Below are positions 1 to 6,477 of a DNA stretch of 13,955 nt, one piece after another (the stretch's first letter is position 1; every line of letters begins with the position of its first letter). The stretch is from DATJMJ01 sp035503975 (GTDB lineage: Bacteria > Actinomycetota > Acidimicrobiia > Acidimicrobiales > Palsa-688): the NCBI GenBank assembly GCA_035503975.1, contig DATJST010000351.1:1-13955 (forward strand), read 5' to 3'. The position numbers were made by a program, and so were the translations under genes. The notes beneath the pieces were generated by a model. The model did not search any database, was not told the DNA's origin, and saw nothing but the letters and a program-made list of their open reading frames with translations.

Positions 1-1
1 G

Positions 2-1864
2 GTCTCGTTCGACTCGCGGGCCGCAGCCCAGGCGGCCACCATGCGCAAGATGCTGGTGGCCATGGCCAAGGATCCCCGGGTCCTGCTCATCAAATTGGCC
101 GACAGGCTCCACAACATGCGCACCTTGGCCGCGATGCCCGAAGCCAGCCAGAAGCGCACCGCCCAAGAGACCTTGGACATATATGCCCCCCTCGCCCACC
201 GCTTCGGCATCGCGGATATCAAATGGCAGTTGGAGGACCTGGCTTTTGCCACACTGCACCCGCGCCGCTACGCCGAGATCGAACAGATGGTGGCGGCTCG
301 CTCGCCCGAGCGAGACCTCTATTTGGCTCAGGTCATAGAGCAAGTGCAGGAACGCCTGTCCGCCGCCCGCATCGAGGCGCATGTCAACGGGCGCCCAAAG
401 CACCTGTACTCGATATACGAGAAAATGGTCTTGAAAAACAAGGAGTTCGACGAGATCTACGACCTGGTCGGGGTGCGGGTGATCGTCGGCTCCGTCAAGG
501 ACTGTTGGGCGTCGCTGGGCGCAGTCCACGGGGCATGGGCGCCGGTGCAGGGCCGCTTCAAGGACTACATAAACACGCCCAAGTTCAACCTGTACCAGTC
601 GCTGCACACAACAGTGGTTGGCCCTCAGGGCAAACCGCTTGAAATCCAGATACGTACGTGGGAAATGCACAGCCGGGCCGAGCGTGGTATCGCCGCGCAC
701 TGGGGATATAAGGAGAATGCCCCTGCGGCCGACGTGGCTTGGTTGCAGCGGATCGTCGATTGGCAAGCCGAGAGCACCGACCCGGCCGAGTTCCTCGAGA
801 CCCTCAAGCTCGACCTCGAAAGTGACGAGGTCTTCGTGTTCACGCCCAAGGGTGACGTCGTCGCCCTTCCCGTAGGCGCCACTCCGGTCGACTTTGCCTA
901 CTCCATACACACCGAGGTCGGGCACCGTTGTATCGGGGCTCGTGTCAACGGCCGCCTGGTCCCCCTCGACTCCAAACTGACTTCGGGTGACGCAGTCGAG
1001 ATCTTCACCTCGAAAGTACCTTCCGCCGGCCCGAGCCGGGACTGGCTCAACATCGTCGTCACCCCGCGAGCGCGTAACAAGATCCGCCAGTGGTTCAGCC
1101 GCGAGCGCCGCGAAGACGCCATGGAAAACGGGCGCGACGAGCTGACCAAGGCGCTTCGCAAGGAAGGCCTACCCCTGCAGAAGCTGATGGGCAGCGAGAC
1201 CTTGAAGCATATGGCGGAGGCGATGCACTACGCCGACCTGGACGGCCTCTACGCCGCGATCGGCGAGGGCCATGTCTCGGGGCAGGCCATCGCGCAGCGC
1301 TTGGCCCGAGACCTACGCGGCGGCGACCAGGAAGTGCAGCTGCCGTCCACCGTCCGCCAGCCTCGGCGAGCCGCGAGCAAGCAGGCGATGGGCTTGCACG
1401 TCGAAGGGTTGGACGATGTTATGGTCCGTCTGGCCAAGTGCTGCACGCCGGTACCGGGCGACGAGATCATCGGCTTCGTGACCCGGGGCCGCGGTGTAAG
1501 TGTGCACCGCAGCGACTGCGCCAACGCCGCCGCGCTCGCGGCCGACGAGGTGGGCCGGCTGATCGAGGTGGAGTGGGACAGGGACCGTCCGGGTAGCTTC
1601 CTCGCCGCCCTCGAGATCAAGGCGCTGGACCGCACTCGCCTGGGGGTGGACATCTGGAAGGTGCTGTCCGACCACCACCTCAACATCGTGCGCAGCGAGA
1701 GCCACACCGGGGCCGACCGGGTGAGCAAGATGCGCTTCGAGTTCGAGCTGGCCGACCCCGCTCATCTGGAGTCTGTGCTCAGTGCCCTGAAACGGGTCGA
1801 CAGCGTCTACGACGCCTACCGCGCTCTGCCCGGTTCGGGTAACGGCGGCCGCAGCGTCGGGTAG
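2..1864 (+). CDS. relA: Bifunctional Rel/SpoT-type (p)ppGpp synthetase/hydrolase, 5' end missing
   Basis: This enzyme makes (p)ppGpp from ATP and GDP/GTP and also hydrolyses it, setting the stringent response in the cytoplasm. The frame is open from base 2, and the residues before the first in-window ATG (base 41) continue the family's sequence, so the gene begins outside the window; roughly the first 130-150 residues are missing. Numbering from base 2: the end of the HD hydrolase domain with ADRLHN (33-38); the synthetase domain with RFKD (185-188) and EIQIRT (214-219); a TGS domain (about 274-335); the KCCTP zinc-finger-like segment (Cys480, Cys481); and a C-terminal ACT domain (from about 533). 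RFKD is the RXKD form found in bifunctional Rel enzymes, not the EXDD form of monofunctional RelA. The gene ends in TAG. Family assignment is secure; the hydrolase activity is inferred, because the HD active site is only partly visible. Confidence 0.95.
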   Translation, partial: VSFDSRAAAQAATMRKMLVAMAKDPRVLLIKLADRLHNMRTLAAMPEASQKRTAQETLDIYAPLAHRFGIADIKWQLEDLAFATLHPRRYAEIEQMVAARSPERDLYLAQVIEQVQERLSAARIEAHVNGRPKHLYSIYEKMVLKNKEFDEIYDLVGVRVIVGSVKDCWASLGAVHGAWAPVQGRFKDYINTPKFNLYQSLHTTVVGPQGKPLEIQIRTWEMHSRAERGIAAHWGYKENAPAADVAWLQRIVDWQAESTDPAEFLETLKLDLESDEVFVFTPKGDVVALPVGATPVDFAYSIHTEVGHRCIGARVNGRLVPLDSKLTSGDAVEIFTSKVPSAGPSRDWLNIVVTPRARNKIRQWFSRERREDAMENGRDELTKALRKEGLPLQKLMGSETLKHMAEAMHYADLDGLYAAIGEGHVSGQAIAQRLARDLRGGDQEVQLPSTVRQPRRAASKQAMGLHVEGLDDVMVRLAKCCTPVPGDEIIGFVTRGRGVSVHRSDCANAAALAADEVGRLIEVEWDRDRPGSFLAALEIKALDRTRLGVDIWKVLSDHHLNIVRSESHTGADRVSKMRFEFELADPAHLESVLSALKRVDSVYDAYRALPGSGNGGRSVG

Positions 1865-1952
1865 GCACGGCGGGTAGCCGCCCGGCTCGGGTAGCCGCCT
1901 CGGGCAACGGCACGCTACGACGTGCTGTTCACCACCTGCGCTTGGCAAGCTG
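1865..1952. other. rel-rarA spacer with short hairpins
   Basis: This 88-base gap holds two copies of GGGTAGCCGCC (from 1872 and 1890) and two weak stem-loops: GGCGG/CCGCC at 1869-1882 and GCACG/CGTGC at 1910-1925. Neither has a following T run. They could serve as a weak terminator or processing site, but no convincing promoter or Shine-Dalgarno sequence is visible before rarA. Confidence 0.3.
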
Positions 1953-3332
1953 GTGGGCGTGGTTGAACGGCCCGACCTGTTCCAAGCCGCGCTGGAGCGA
2001 CGGCTCGAGGAGTTTGGCCCGCTGGCCGCCCGCATGCGCCCTCAGAGCTTGGACGAGATGGTCGGGCAGCGTCACCTGCTCGCGCCGGGGCGGCCGCTGC
2101 GCGCACTGATCGAGGCGGACCGACTGAGCTCCGCCATCTTGTGGGGGCCGCCTGGGACGGGCAAGACCACCCTGGCCAGGCTGATCGCGGGAGCCACAAA
2201 GCGCAACTTCGTCGGCCTGTCGGCGGTATCGGCCGGCGTGAAGGACGTACGTGACACCGCCGACGGCGCCCGGCGCTTGCTGGCCGAAGAGGGGCGCGGC
2301 ACCGTGCTCTTCCTCGACGAGGTGCACCGGTTCAACCGGGCCCAACAAGACGCGCTCCTGCCGTCGGTCGAAGCGGGCGAGCTGACCTTGATCGGGGCAA
2401 CGACGGAAAACCCGTTCTTTTCGGTCAACGGGCCGCTCTTGTCGCGGAGCAGCCTGTTCCGCTTGGGCCCACTGGCGGCGCCCGATATTACAGGGCTGCT
2501 GCGGCGCGCTCTCGCCCGCGAGCGGGCCGAGGCCGACGCCGGCGCGCTCGAGCTTTTGGCTGGCCTGGTGGACGGGGACGCCCGCTCGGCGCTGAACGGC
2601 CTCGAGGTGGCGCTCGCACTGGCCGAGTCCGATGGGCGCAGGGGTGGCCCGGTCACCGTGGCCGACATAGAGGCTGCTCGAAGCACTCGCGCGCTGCGCT
2701 ACGGCGAGGACGAGCACTACGACGTCATCAGCGCGTTTATAAAGAGCATCCGTGGCTCAGATGTCGACGCGGGCCTCTATTGGCTCGCCCGGATGCTCGA
2801 AGCCGGCGAGGATGCCCGCTTTATCGCCCGGCGCCTGGTCATTTTGGCGAGCGAGGACGTCGGCATGGCAGACCCGCAGTCATTGCTCGTCGCTGATGCC
2901 GCCGCGCGGGCCGTCGAGTTCGTCGGCCTGCCCGAGGCCCAGCTCAACCTGGCTCAGGCCGTGGTGCACCTCGCCAACGCGCCCAAGTCCAACTCAGTCA
3001 CCGCTGCCTTGGCGGCGGCCCGCCAGGACGTCGCCGAACAAGCCGCCGGTGCGGTACCCAAGCACTTGCGTGACGCCAGCTATCGTGGCGCCGCCCGTCT
3101 TGGCCACGGCAAGGGCTATGTCTACCCGCACGGTGCGCCCGGAGGATGGGTCGCCCAGCAGTACCGCCCGCCACAGCTGGAAGGCCGCCGCTACTGGCAG
3201 CCCACCGGGCGTGGCGCTGATGCCCAACGACCGCTCGGCCCCGGCCCAGGCGACCTCGTGGCGGGAGTTCGCCGCTCGGGTGGCGAGGCGCCGCCAGCGC
3301 AGGAGCCGGAGCCGGAAAGCCCCGTAAGCTAA
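1953..3332 (+). CDS. rarA: Replication-associated recombination protein A (RarA/MgsA family AAA+ ATPase)
   Basis: RarA is a clamp-loader-like AAA+ ATPase that acts at stalled replication forks and single-strand gaps. Visible features: GPPGTGKTT Walker A (65-73), VLFLDEVH Walker B (118-125), a sensor-1 segment GATTEN (148-153) and an arginine-finger candidate Arg165 in LLSRSSLF. The family C-terminal block with GHGKGYVYPH and VAQQYRP follows. The start is GTG 1953 or GTG 1959; the second gives the family-like N-terminus MVERPDLF, and neither has a clear Shine-Dalgarno. Family members run about 430-450 residues; this frame gives 459. The last 38 or so residues, after YWQPTGRGAD, are Pro/Gly/Glu-rich, and their codons have low third-base GC, whereas the next frame over is strongly GC3-rich (see findings). 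The true C-terminus may therefore end at TAA 3325-3327. Confidence 0.95.
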   Translation: MGVVERPDLFQAALERRLEEFGPLAARMRPQSLDEMVGQRHLLAPGRPLRALIEADRLSSAILWGPPGTGKTTLARLIAGATKRNFVGLSAVSAGVKDVRDTADGARRLLAEEGRGTVLFLDEVHRFNRAQQDALLPSVEAGELTLIGATTENPFFSVNGPLLSRSSLFRLGPLAAPDITGLLRRALARERAEADAGALELLAGLVDGDARSALNGLEVALALAESDGRRGGPVTVADIEAARSTRALRYGEDEHYDVISAFIKSIRGSDVDAGLYWLARMLEAGEDARFIARRLVILASEDVGMADPQSLLVADAAARAVEFVGLPEAQLNLAQAVVHLANAPKSNSVTAALAAARQDVAEQAAGAVPKHLRDASYRGAARLGHGKGYVYPHGAPGGWVAQQYRPPQLEGRRYWQPTGRGADAQRPLGPGPGDLVAGVRRSGGEAPPAQEPEPESPVS

Positions 3333-3339
3333 GGTGCCC

Positions 3340-3930
3340 ATGCGCGCTCACCTCGTCGCGGCCACAGACGTGCTCGCAGTTGAGGTGACCGTCGTGGCCA
3401 CCCTGGTGGTCGTCGCCTTGCTGGCGTCGCTCCTTTACCTGCTGCGTTCCGTGCGTGACCTGCGGCGCCAGGCTTGGCAGCTGTCACGGGAGGCGAGGGA
3501 GCTGATGGACGACCTTGATGCCACGGTCAGCCAGGCGAGCGCAGAGGTCGAGCGAGTGGAGCGCATTGTGGGTAGCGCCGAAGCCATCAGCGAGGCGGTG
3601 AGCACGGCTTCGAGGCTCGTGGGTGGGATCGTGACCGAGCCGTTGATCAAGCTCGTGGCCTTCGGGAGCGGTGCCGCGCGGGCGGCGCGGGCGCTGCGGC
3701 GAGGGCGCCCACACCGAGAGATCCCGGCTGTGGCGAGAGAGAACGCACGGGCACGCTCGCAAGCGGCGAGCCGCAGTGTGGGAGGGGCGGCACGGCGGAG
3801 CGGTCCATTGGCACCGCCGCCACGGCGCCTGCTTGGTGCCCGTCGTCATGCGAACAGGGCCGTACCGGGCGCGCCGGGTGCGGTTGCCGGTACGGCTCGA
3901 CCGGGCCCGCCGGGCAAGCGGGCGAGCTGA
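3340..3930 (+). CDS. DUF948-like membrane-anchored protein
   Basis: Small protein of unknown function with one N-terminal membrane segment (about residues 12-35, Val/Leu-rich), then a helical, heptad-rich stretch with many Arg, Glu and Asp residues (about 38-80) and a hydrophobic patch near VGGIVTEPLIKLVAFG. The tail from about residue 115 is Arg/Ala/Pro/Gly-rich and low in complexity. This matches the DUF948 proteins found just upstream of alaS in many Actinomycetota. I chose ATG 3340 because AAGG (3331-3334) lies five bases before it; GTG 3334 is an in-frame alternative. A TANNNT sequence (TAAGCT, 3325-3330) also sits just upstream, so a transcript with almost no leader is possible. The stop overlaps the next gene as TGATG, so the two are probably co-translated. 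The DUF assignment is from resemblance and position, not from a search. Confidence 0.75.
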   Translation: MRAHLVAATDVLAVEVTVVATLVVVALLASLLYLLRSVRDLRRQAWQLSREARELMDDLDATVSQASAEVERVERIVGSAEAISEAVSTASRLVGGIVTEPLIKLVAFGSGAARAARALRRGRPHREIPAVARENARARSQAASRSVGGAARRSGPLAPPPRRLLGARRHANRAVPGAPGAVAGTARPGPPGKRAS

Positions 3931-4259
3931 TGTTCAAACGGCTGACTTGGATGGCGGTGGGCATGGTGGCTGGCTTGGGCGCTTCCAAGTGGGTGGAACA
4001 CAAGGCCCGCCAGCAGCTTGCCCGCTACCTGCCCGGCGGCCGGCTGACGCTGGAGGCGGGCGCCGAGATGCGTGCCCGAGCCCGGTCGATGGCGCGCGGG
4101 CGCGTGGGCGACGTCCGCCGTGCCGTGAGCGAAGGCCGCGCGGCGATGGCCGAGCGTCAGGAGGAGCTCCGCAACCAGCTCGGACGCGGCCCAAGCGGGC
4201 AGTCGGGTTCCCGCCGAGGCGCGGCGTCGGCGCGGCGATCGCTGCCGGGGCCATCGTGA
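3930..4259 (+). CDS. Small membrane-associated hypothetical protein (DUF6167-like)
   Basis: A 109-residue protein whose ATG overlaps the stop of the DUF948-like gene by one base. The N-terminus MFKRLTWMAVGMVAGLGASKW is a short hydrophobic segment with a positive start, suggesting insertion with the basic helix on the cytoplasmic side. The rest is Arg/Ala/Glu-rich and probably helical (about 60-95), and ends in a low-complexity Ser/Gly/Arg tail. In Actinomycetota a small protein of this kind (DUF6167) typically lies between the DUF948 gene and alaS. The N-terminal pattern and position fit that family, but the rest is too divergent for certainty. Its function is unknown; coupling to the DUF948-like gene suggests the two act together. 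Confidence 0.7.
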   Translation: MFKRLTWMAVGMVAGLGASKWVEHKARQQLARYLPGGRLTLEAGAEMRARARSMARGRVGDVRRAVSEGRAAMAERQEELRNQLGRGPSGQSGSRRGAASARRSLPGPS

Positions 4260-4356
4260 CCAGCCGCCCCCTGGAGCGGCCGAAAGCCTGCAGGTCGAGC
4301 CGCCTGGGCCCCTCCCGTGCGCCCCGGCGGCGCGACCCGCGAGTGCCGGACCGGGT
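4260..4356. terminator. Convergent intergenic spacer with GC hairpins, possible two-way terminator
   Basis: A 97-base gap separates the converging plus-strand 3930-4259 gene and the minus-strand secreted protein gene. It has two short GC stems: GCCGC/GCGGC (4263-4267 with 4276-4280) and GCGCC/GGCGC (4319-4323 with 4329-4333). There is no T run on either side. The position makes termination likely, but the sequence support is weak. Confidence 0.25.
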
Positions 4357-4899
4357 TTAGTAGGCGACCCCGCTCGGCACGGCGTTGAGCTGGGCGACCC
4401 ACCAGACCTTGCCGATGCCCTGGCCCTTCACCGTGCCCGGCTTGTCGCCGGCGAAAGTGTAGAGCGGGCGCTTGTCCCAGGTCACCATGGTGCCCCAGGG
4501 GCTCTTCACAGTGCCTACGCTGGTGACGCCTTTGCCCATCTCCACCTTGGTCTGCCCCTTGGGTAGCAACACAGGCGGCCAGTACTTGAGGCACTTGCCT
4601 GTGCAGGCCCAGTGACCGAGCTTGTCCGCTGAGTCGTAGTAGAGGGCGTAGCCCGCGCCGTTCTCGAGGATCGGGCCGTACTTGGCCACCGTCGCGCTCT
4701 TGATCGAAAGCATCATCGTGCTGGCGGGGTGGGGTGCGGCTGCGGCCGGGCCGGCCAGGCCTGCGACGCTGCCGGCGCCGGCGGTGAGGACGGCCGCGCC
4801 CGTTGCCAAAATGGCTGCGACCTTGGGGAACCGCCTGCTTTTGGCGCCACCGGGGGCGACAAAATGGTTAGCTGGCTCCAAGATGTCCGTGTCGTTCAT
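4357..4899 (-). CDS. Secreted COG4315 / PF03640-type repeat protein
   Basis: A 180-residue exported protein of unknown function. The ATG at 4899-4897 is set by a strong AGGAGG seven bases upstream; an ATG 48 bases further out has no such signal and is rejected. The N-terminus has about 26 residues with KSRRFPK just before a hydrophobic Ala/Gly/Leu segment (about 27-55) ending in PAAAAP, a likely signal-peptide cleavage region; there is no lipobox cysteine. Two family repeats follow. The first holds LYYDSAD and CTGKC before YWPP (Cys99, Cys103); the second holds PLYTFAGD, a match to the Yx(FWY)xxD pattern of COG4315. This family is often described as predicted lipoproteins of unknown role. The gene is divergent from an ECF sigma/anti-sigma pair, so it is a candidate regulon member. 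The redox or metal role of the cysteine pair is untested. Confidence 0.85.
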   Translation of the reverse strand: MNDTDILEPANHFVAPGGAKSRRFPKVAAILATGAAVLTAGAGSVAGLAGPAAAAPHPASTMMLSIKSATVAKYGPILENGAGYALYYDSADKLGHWACTGKCLKYWPPVLLPKGQTKVEMGKGVTSVGTVKSPWGTMVTWDKRPLYTFAGDKPGTVKGQGIGKVWWVAQLNAVPSGVAY

Positions 4900-4906
4900 G
4901 TCTCTG

Positions 4907-4912
4907 CCTCCT
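4907..4912 (-). promoter_or_regulatory. Ribosome binding site AGGAGG for the secreted protein
   Basis: CCTCCT on the plus strand reads AGGAGG on the minus strand, seven bases before the ATG at 4899. It fixes the start at MNDTDILEP and shortens the longest open frame by 16 residues. Confidence 0.85.
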
Positions 4913-4936
4913 GAGGTAGCAATGGACGCTTCGGTC

Positions 4937-4976
4937 GAAACGGCCATCTCGATTGGGGGCTACGTTTCTAAGCCCC
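4937..4976. repeat. Overlapping inverted repeats in the divergent promoter region
   Basis: GAAACG (4937-4942) is matched by its inverse CGTTTC (4963-4968) across 20 bases. GGGGCT (4956-4961) is matched by AGCCCC (4971-4976) across nine bases. Both lie between the secreted-protein gene and the sigma gene, so they could be operator sites. They are short, and chance pairing cannot be excluded. Confidence 0.35.
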
Positions 4977-4997
4977 TCAGGGATCCGGGTCTGTCAA
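4967..4997 (-). promoter_or_regulatory. Possible promoter for the secreted protein gene
   Basis: A perfect TTGACA lies on the minus strand at 4997-4992. The best -10 candidates, CTTAGA or TTAGAA, start 19-20 bases later, which is longer than usual and poor in match. The implied leader is about 60 bases. The -35 match alone is suggestive, no more. Confidence 0.25.
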
Positions 4998-5023
4998 GCC
5001 GCCGCCGCGTCCGCTCCTTGCTT

Positions 5024-5051
5024 GGAGCCTTTTGGGCCGGCCGCTCGTATC
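5024..5051 (+). promoter_or_regulatory. Candidate ECF-type promoter of the sigma/anti-sigma operon
   Basis: GGAGCC (5024-5029), one change from the common ECF -35 form GGAACC, is followed after 16 bases by CGTATC (5046-5051), which fits an ECF -10. The element lies just upstream of the sigma gene, as expected for autoregulation. The start site would fall near 5057-5060, leaving either a very short leader before TTG 5073 or a leaderless GTG at 5058. Confidence 0.45.
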
Positions 5052-5072
5052 TTAATTGTGCTGGGACGAGCG

Positions 5073-5666
5073 TTGAGTGACGTTGAGGTTTCGGACGACG
5101 CCCTCCTGGCTGCCATGGCTGTGGGGGACGAGCAGGCGGGTGTGGCATTTGTGCGGCGCTACCAAAAACGGGTCTTCGGCCTTGCGTTGAGCATGGTGGG
5201 CGACGCCACCCTGGCCCAGGACATCGCGCAGGAAGCCTTCCTGCGGGCGTGGCGGCATGCGCTCGTGTTCGACCGGCGGCGTGGGTCGGTCGGTACCTGG
5301 GTCCTAACGATCACCCGCAACCTTGCGGTGGACGCCCTCCGGTTGCGCCGCGCCGTGGTCACCGACCCCGCCGACCTGCTCTGGGTCAACCTGGCCGACA
5401 AGAGCAGGCCGCCCGACGAGCAGGCGGGGGCGGCGGACATAAGGACCAGGATGGCGGCAGCCTTGGCTACCTTGCCCCCCGAGCAGAGCCGGGCCCTTGT
5501 CCTGGCCGCCGTGTACGGCTACACGGCCGAAGAGGTGAGCAAGGCCGAGGCGGTGCCGCTCGGCACGGCGAAGAGCCGCATCCGCCGCGGGCTGCAGCGC
5601 TTGCGGGCCATGGCCACCACGATCGACGTCAGCGGGGCGCCTGAGCTGGGAGGGAACGTTACATGA
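5073..5666 (+). CDS. ECF-family RNA polymerase sigma factor
   Basis: An alternative sigma factor that directs RNA polymerase to a small regulon. From TTG 5073 it is 197 residues. Sigma region 2 spans about 23-93, including the DIAQEAFLRAW core-binding segment (50-60) and the promoter-melting helix ending in NLAVDALRLRR. A Pro/Ala/Asp-rich linker leads to region 4 (about 128-178), with the helix-turn-helix TAEEVSKAEAVPLGTAKSRI (151-170). There is no region 1.1 or 3, as expected for ECF. TTG 5073 is favoured because GGGA (5063-5066) lies six bases before it and because everything upstream lacks sigma character; GTG 5058 is the alternative. The stop overlaps the next start as ATGA, the usual coupling of sigma and anti-sigma. 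The secreted protein gene lies divergently. The exact ECF group is not determinable here; the SigK/RskA arrangement is a useful comparison. Confidence 0.93.
   Translation: MSDVEVSDDALLAAMAVGDEQAGVAFVRRYQKRVFGLALSMVGDATLAQDIAQEAFLRAWRHALVFDRRRGSVGTWVLTITRNLAVDALRLRRAVVTDPADLLWVNLADKSRPPDEQAGAADIRTRMAAALATLPPEQSRALVLAAVYGYTAEEVSKAEAVPLGTAKSRIRRGLQRLRAMATTIDVSGAPELGGNVT
5648..5654 (+). promoter_or_regulatory. Ribosome binding site GGGAGGG for the anti-sigma factor
   Basis: GGGAGGG lies inside the end of the sigma gene, eight bases before ATG 5663. It supports independent initiation of the anti-sigma factor in addition to coupling through the ATGA overlap. Confidence 0.7.
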
Positions 5667-6412
5667 CTGGGCCCTTTGGACCGGCACCTACCGGGCCCGA
5701 GCAGCGCGAGCCGAGGGCGGACCTCCCGCCCACCTGTGCGGCGGTGGAGGACGACCTGGTCGAGCTGGCGCTCGGCATGTTGATGGGCAAGCAGCGGGTC
5801 ATTGCCCTGGCCCACGTAGAGGACTGCACGCGCTGCTCGGCCGAGGTGGAGGCGCTTTCGGCGGCCGCCGACCAGCTGGTGCACCTGGCACCTGCGGCAG
5901 AGCCACCGGTCGGCTTCGAGGCTCGCGTGTTCGAGCGGCTCGGCCTCGCTGGCAGGGGCGGGGCTGGAGCCGCCGGCCCGACCCCTCGTCGGGTGCGCAG
6001 GCGGCTCTTGGGCCTGCCCATGCCCGCCCTGGCTGCCGCCGCCGTGGCGCTGTTGGCGCTGGCATTCGGCCTGGGCATGCTGGCCGCGCCCGGGGCGCAC
6101 CAACGTGTGCGTGGGCCTATGGAACTAATGGCCATGCACAGCACCGGGTCAGGCCGCGACGTGGGCAATGTCTTGGTCTACACCGGCAACCCGACCTGGC
6201 TGTTCATGGACATGTGGGACTTCAACTGGCACGGCGCGCTTCGTTGCCAGGTGACAGTCGACGATGGCCCGCCCGTGACCCTCGGCCAGTTCTGGCTTTC
6301 GGGGGGCCAGGGCGCCTGGGCCGAGAGCGTCAACATGCCCGCCGGCAGGCTCGTGCAAGCGAGAGTGCTTAGCGCCAGCGGAGCGGTGCTGGCGGTGGCC
6401 GACCTGAGCTGA
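5663..6412 (+). CDS. Zinc-type (ZAS) transmembrane anti-sigma factor
   Basis: A 249-residue membrane protein that should hold the adjacent ECF sigma factor inactive at the inner face of the membrane. The cytoplasmic part has the H-x3-C-x2-C motif (His51, Cys55, Cys58) and a preceding Cys25, with LVELALGML between them, as in ZAS/RskA-type anti-sigma domains. One membrane helix spans about 118-142, preceded by an Arg-rich stretch (109-114). The outer domain (about 145-249) is Trp-rich near 179-189 and holds a single Cys195; it is probably the sensor. Its four-base overlap with the sigma gene supports the pairing. Signal loss through regulated intramembrane proteolysis is typical of the family but not shown by this sequence. 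The outer domain resembles no ligand-binding fold I can name. Confidence 0.88.
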   Translation: MTGPFGPAPTGPEQREPRADLPPTCAAVEDDLVELALGMLMGKQRVIALAHVEDCTRCSAEVEALSAAADQLVHLAPAAEPPVGFEARVFERLGLAGRGGAGAAGPTPRRVRRRLLGLPMPALAAAAVALLALAFGLGMLAAPGAHQRVRGPMELMAMHSTGSGRDVGNVLVYTGNPTWLFMDMWDFNWHGALRCQVTVDDGPPVTLGQFWLSGGQGAWAESVNMPAGRLVQARVLSASGAVLAVADLS

Positions 6413-6439
6413 ACCGCCCCTCCCGGCCCTCCATGACCC

Positions 6440-6457
6440 CGCCGAGCGGCCTCGGCG
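6440..6457 (+). terminator. Hairpin between anti-sigma gene and alaS
   Basis: CGCCGAG (6440-6446) pairs perfectly with CTCGGCG (6451-6457) around a CGGC loop. It follows the anti-sigma stop by 27 bases and precedes the alaS start by 20. There is no T run. It may end the sigma operon transcript or act as an operator for alaS. Confidence 0.35.
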
Positions 6458-6463
6458 CAGCGG

Positions 6464-6469
6464 TATCGT
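6464..6469 (+). promoter_or_regulatory. Candidate -10 element for a leaderless alaS transcript
   Basis: TATCGT fits the actinobacterial TANNNT -10 pattern and ends eight bases before ATG 6478. No Shine-Dalgarno is visible before that ATG, which suits a leaderless message. No good -35 is present. Confidence 0.35.
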
Positions 6470-6477
6470 GGTTGGCC

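Noticed and set aside
1929..2717. Minus-strand open frame of 262 codons opposite rarA
   Set aside because: Fully antisense to conserved RarA motifs and of shadow-like composition.
3671..4360. Overlapping plus-strand frame of 229 codons through the DUF948-like and DUF6167-like genes, with fairly high third-base GC
   Set aside because: Arg/His/Trp-rich shadow composition. The coupled TGATG junction and membrane segments support the annotated frames; GC3 is unreliable in Arg/Ala/Pro/Gly tails.
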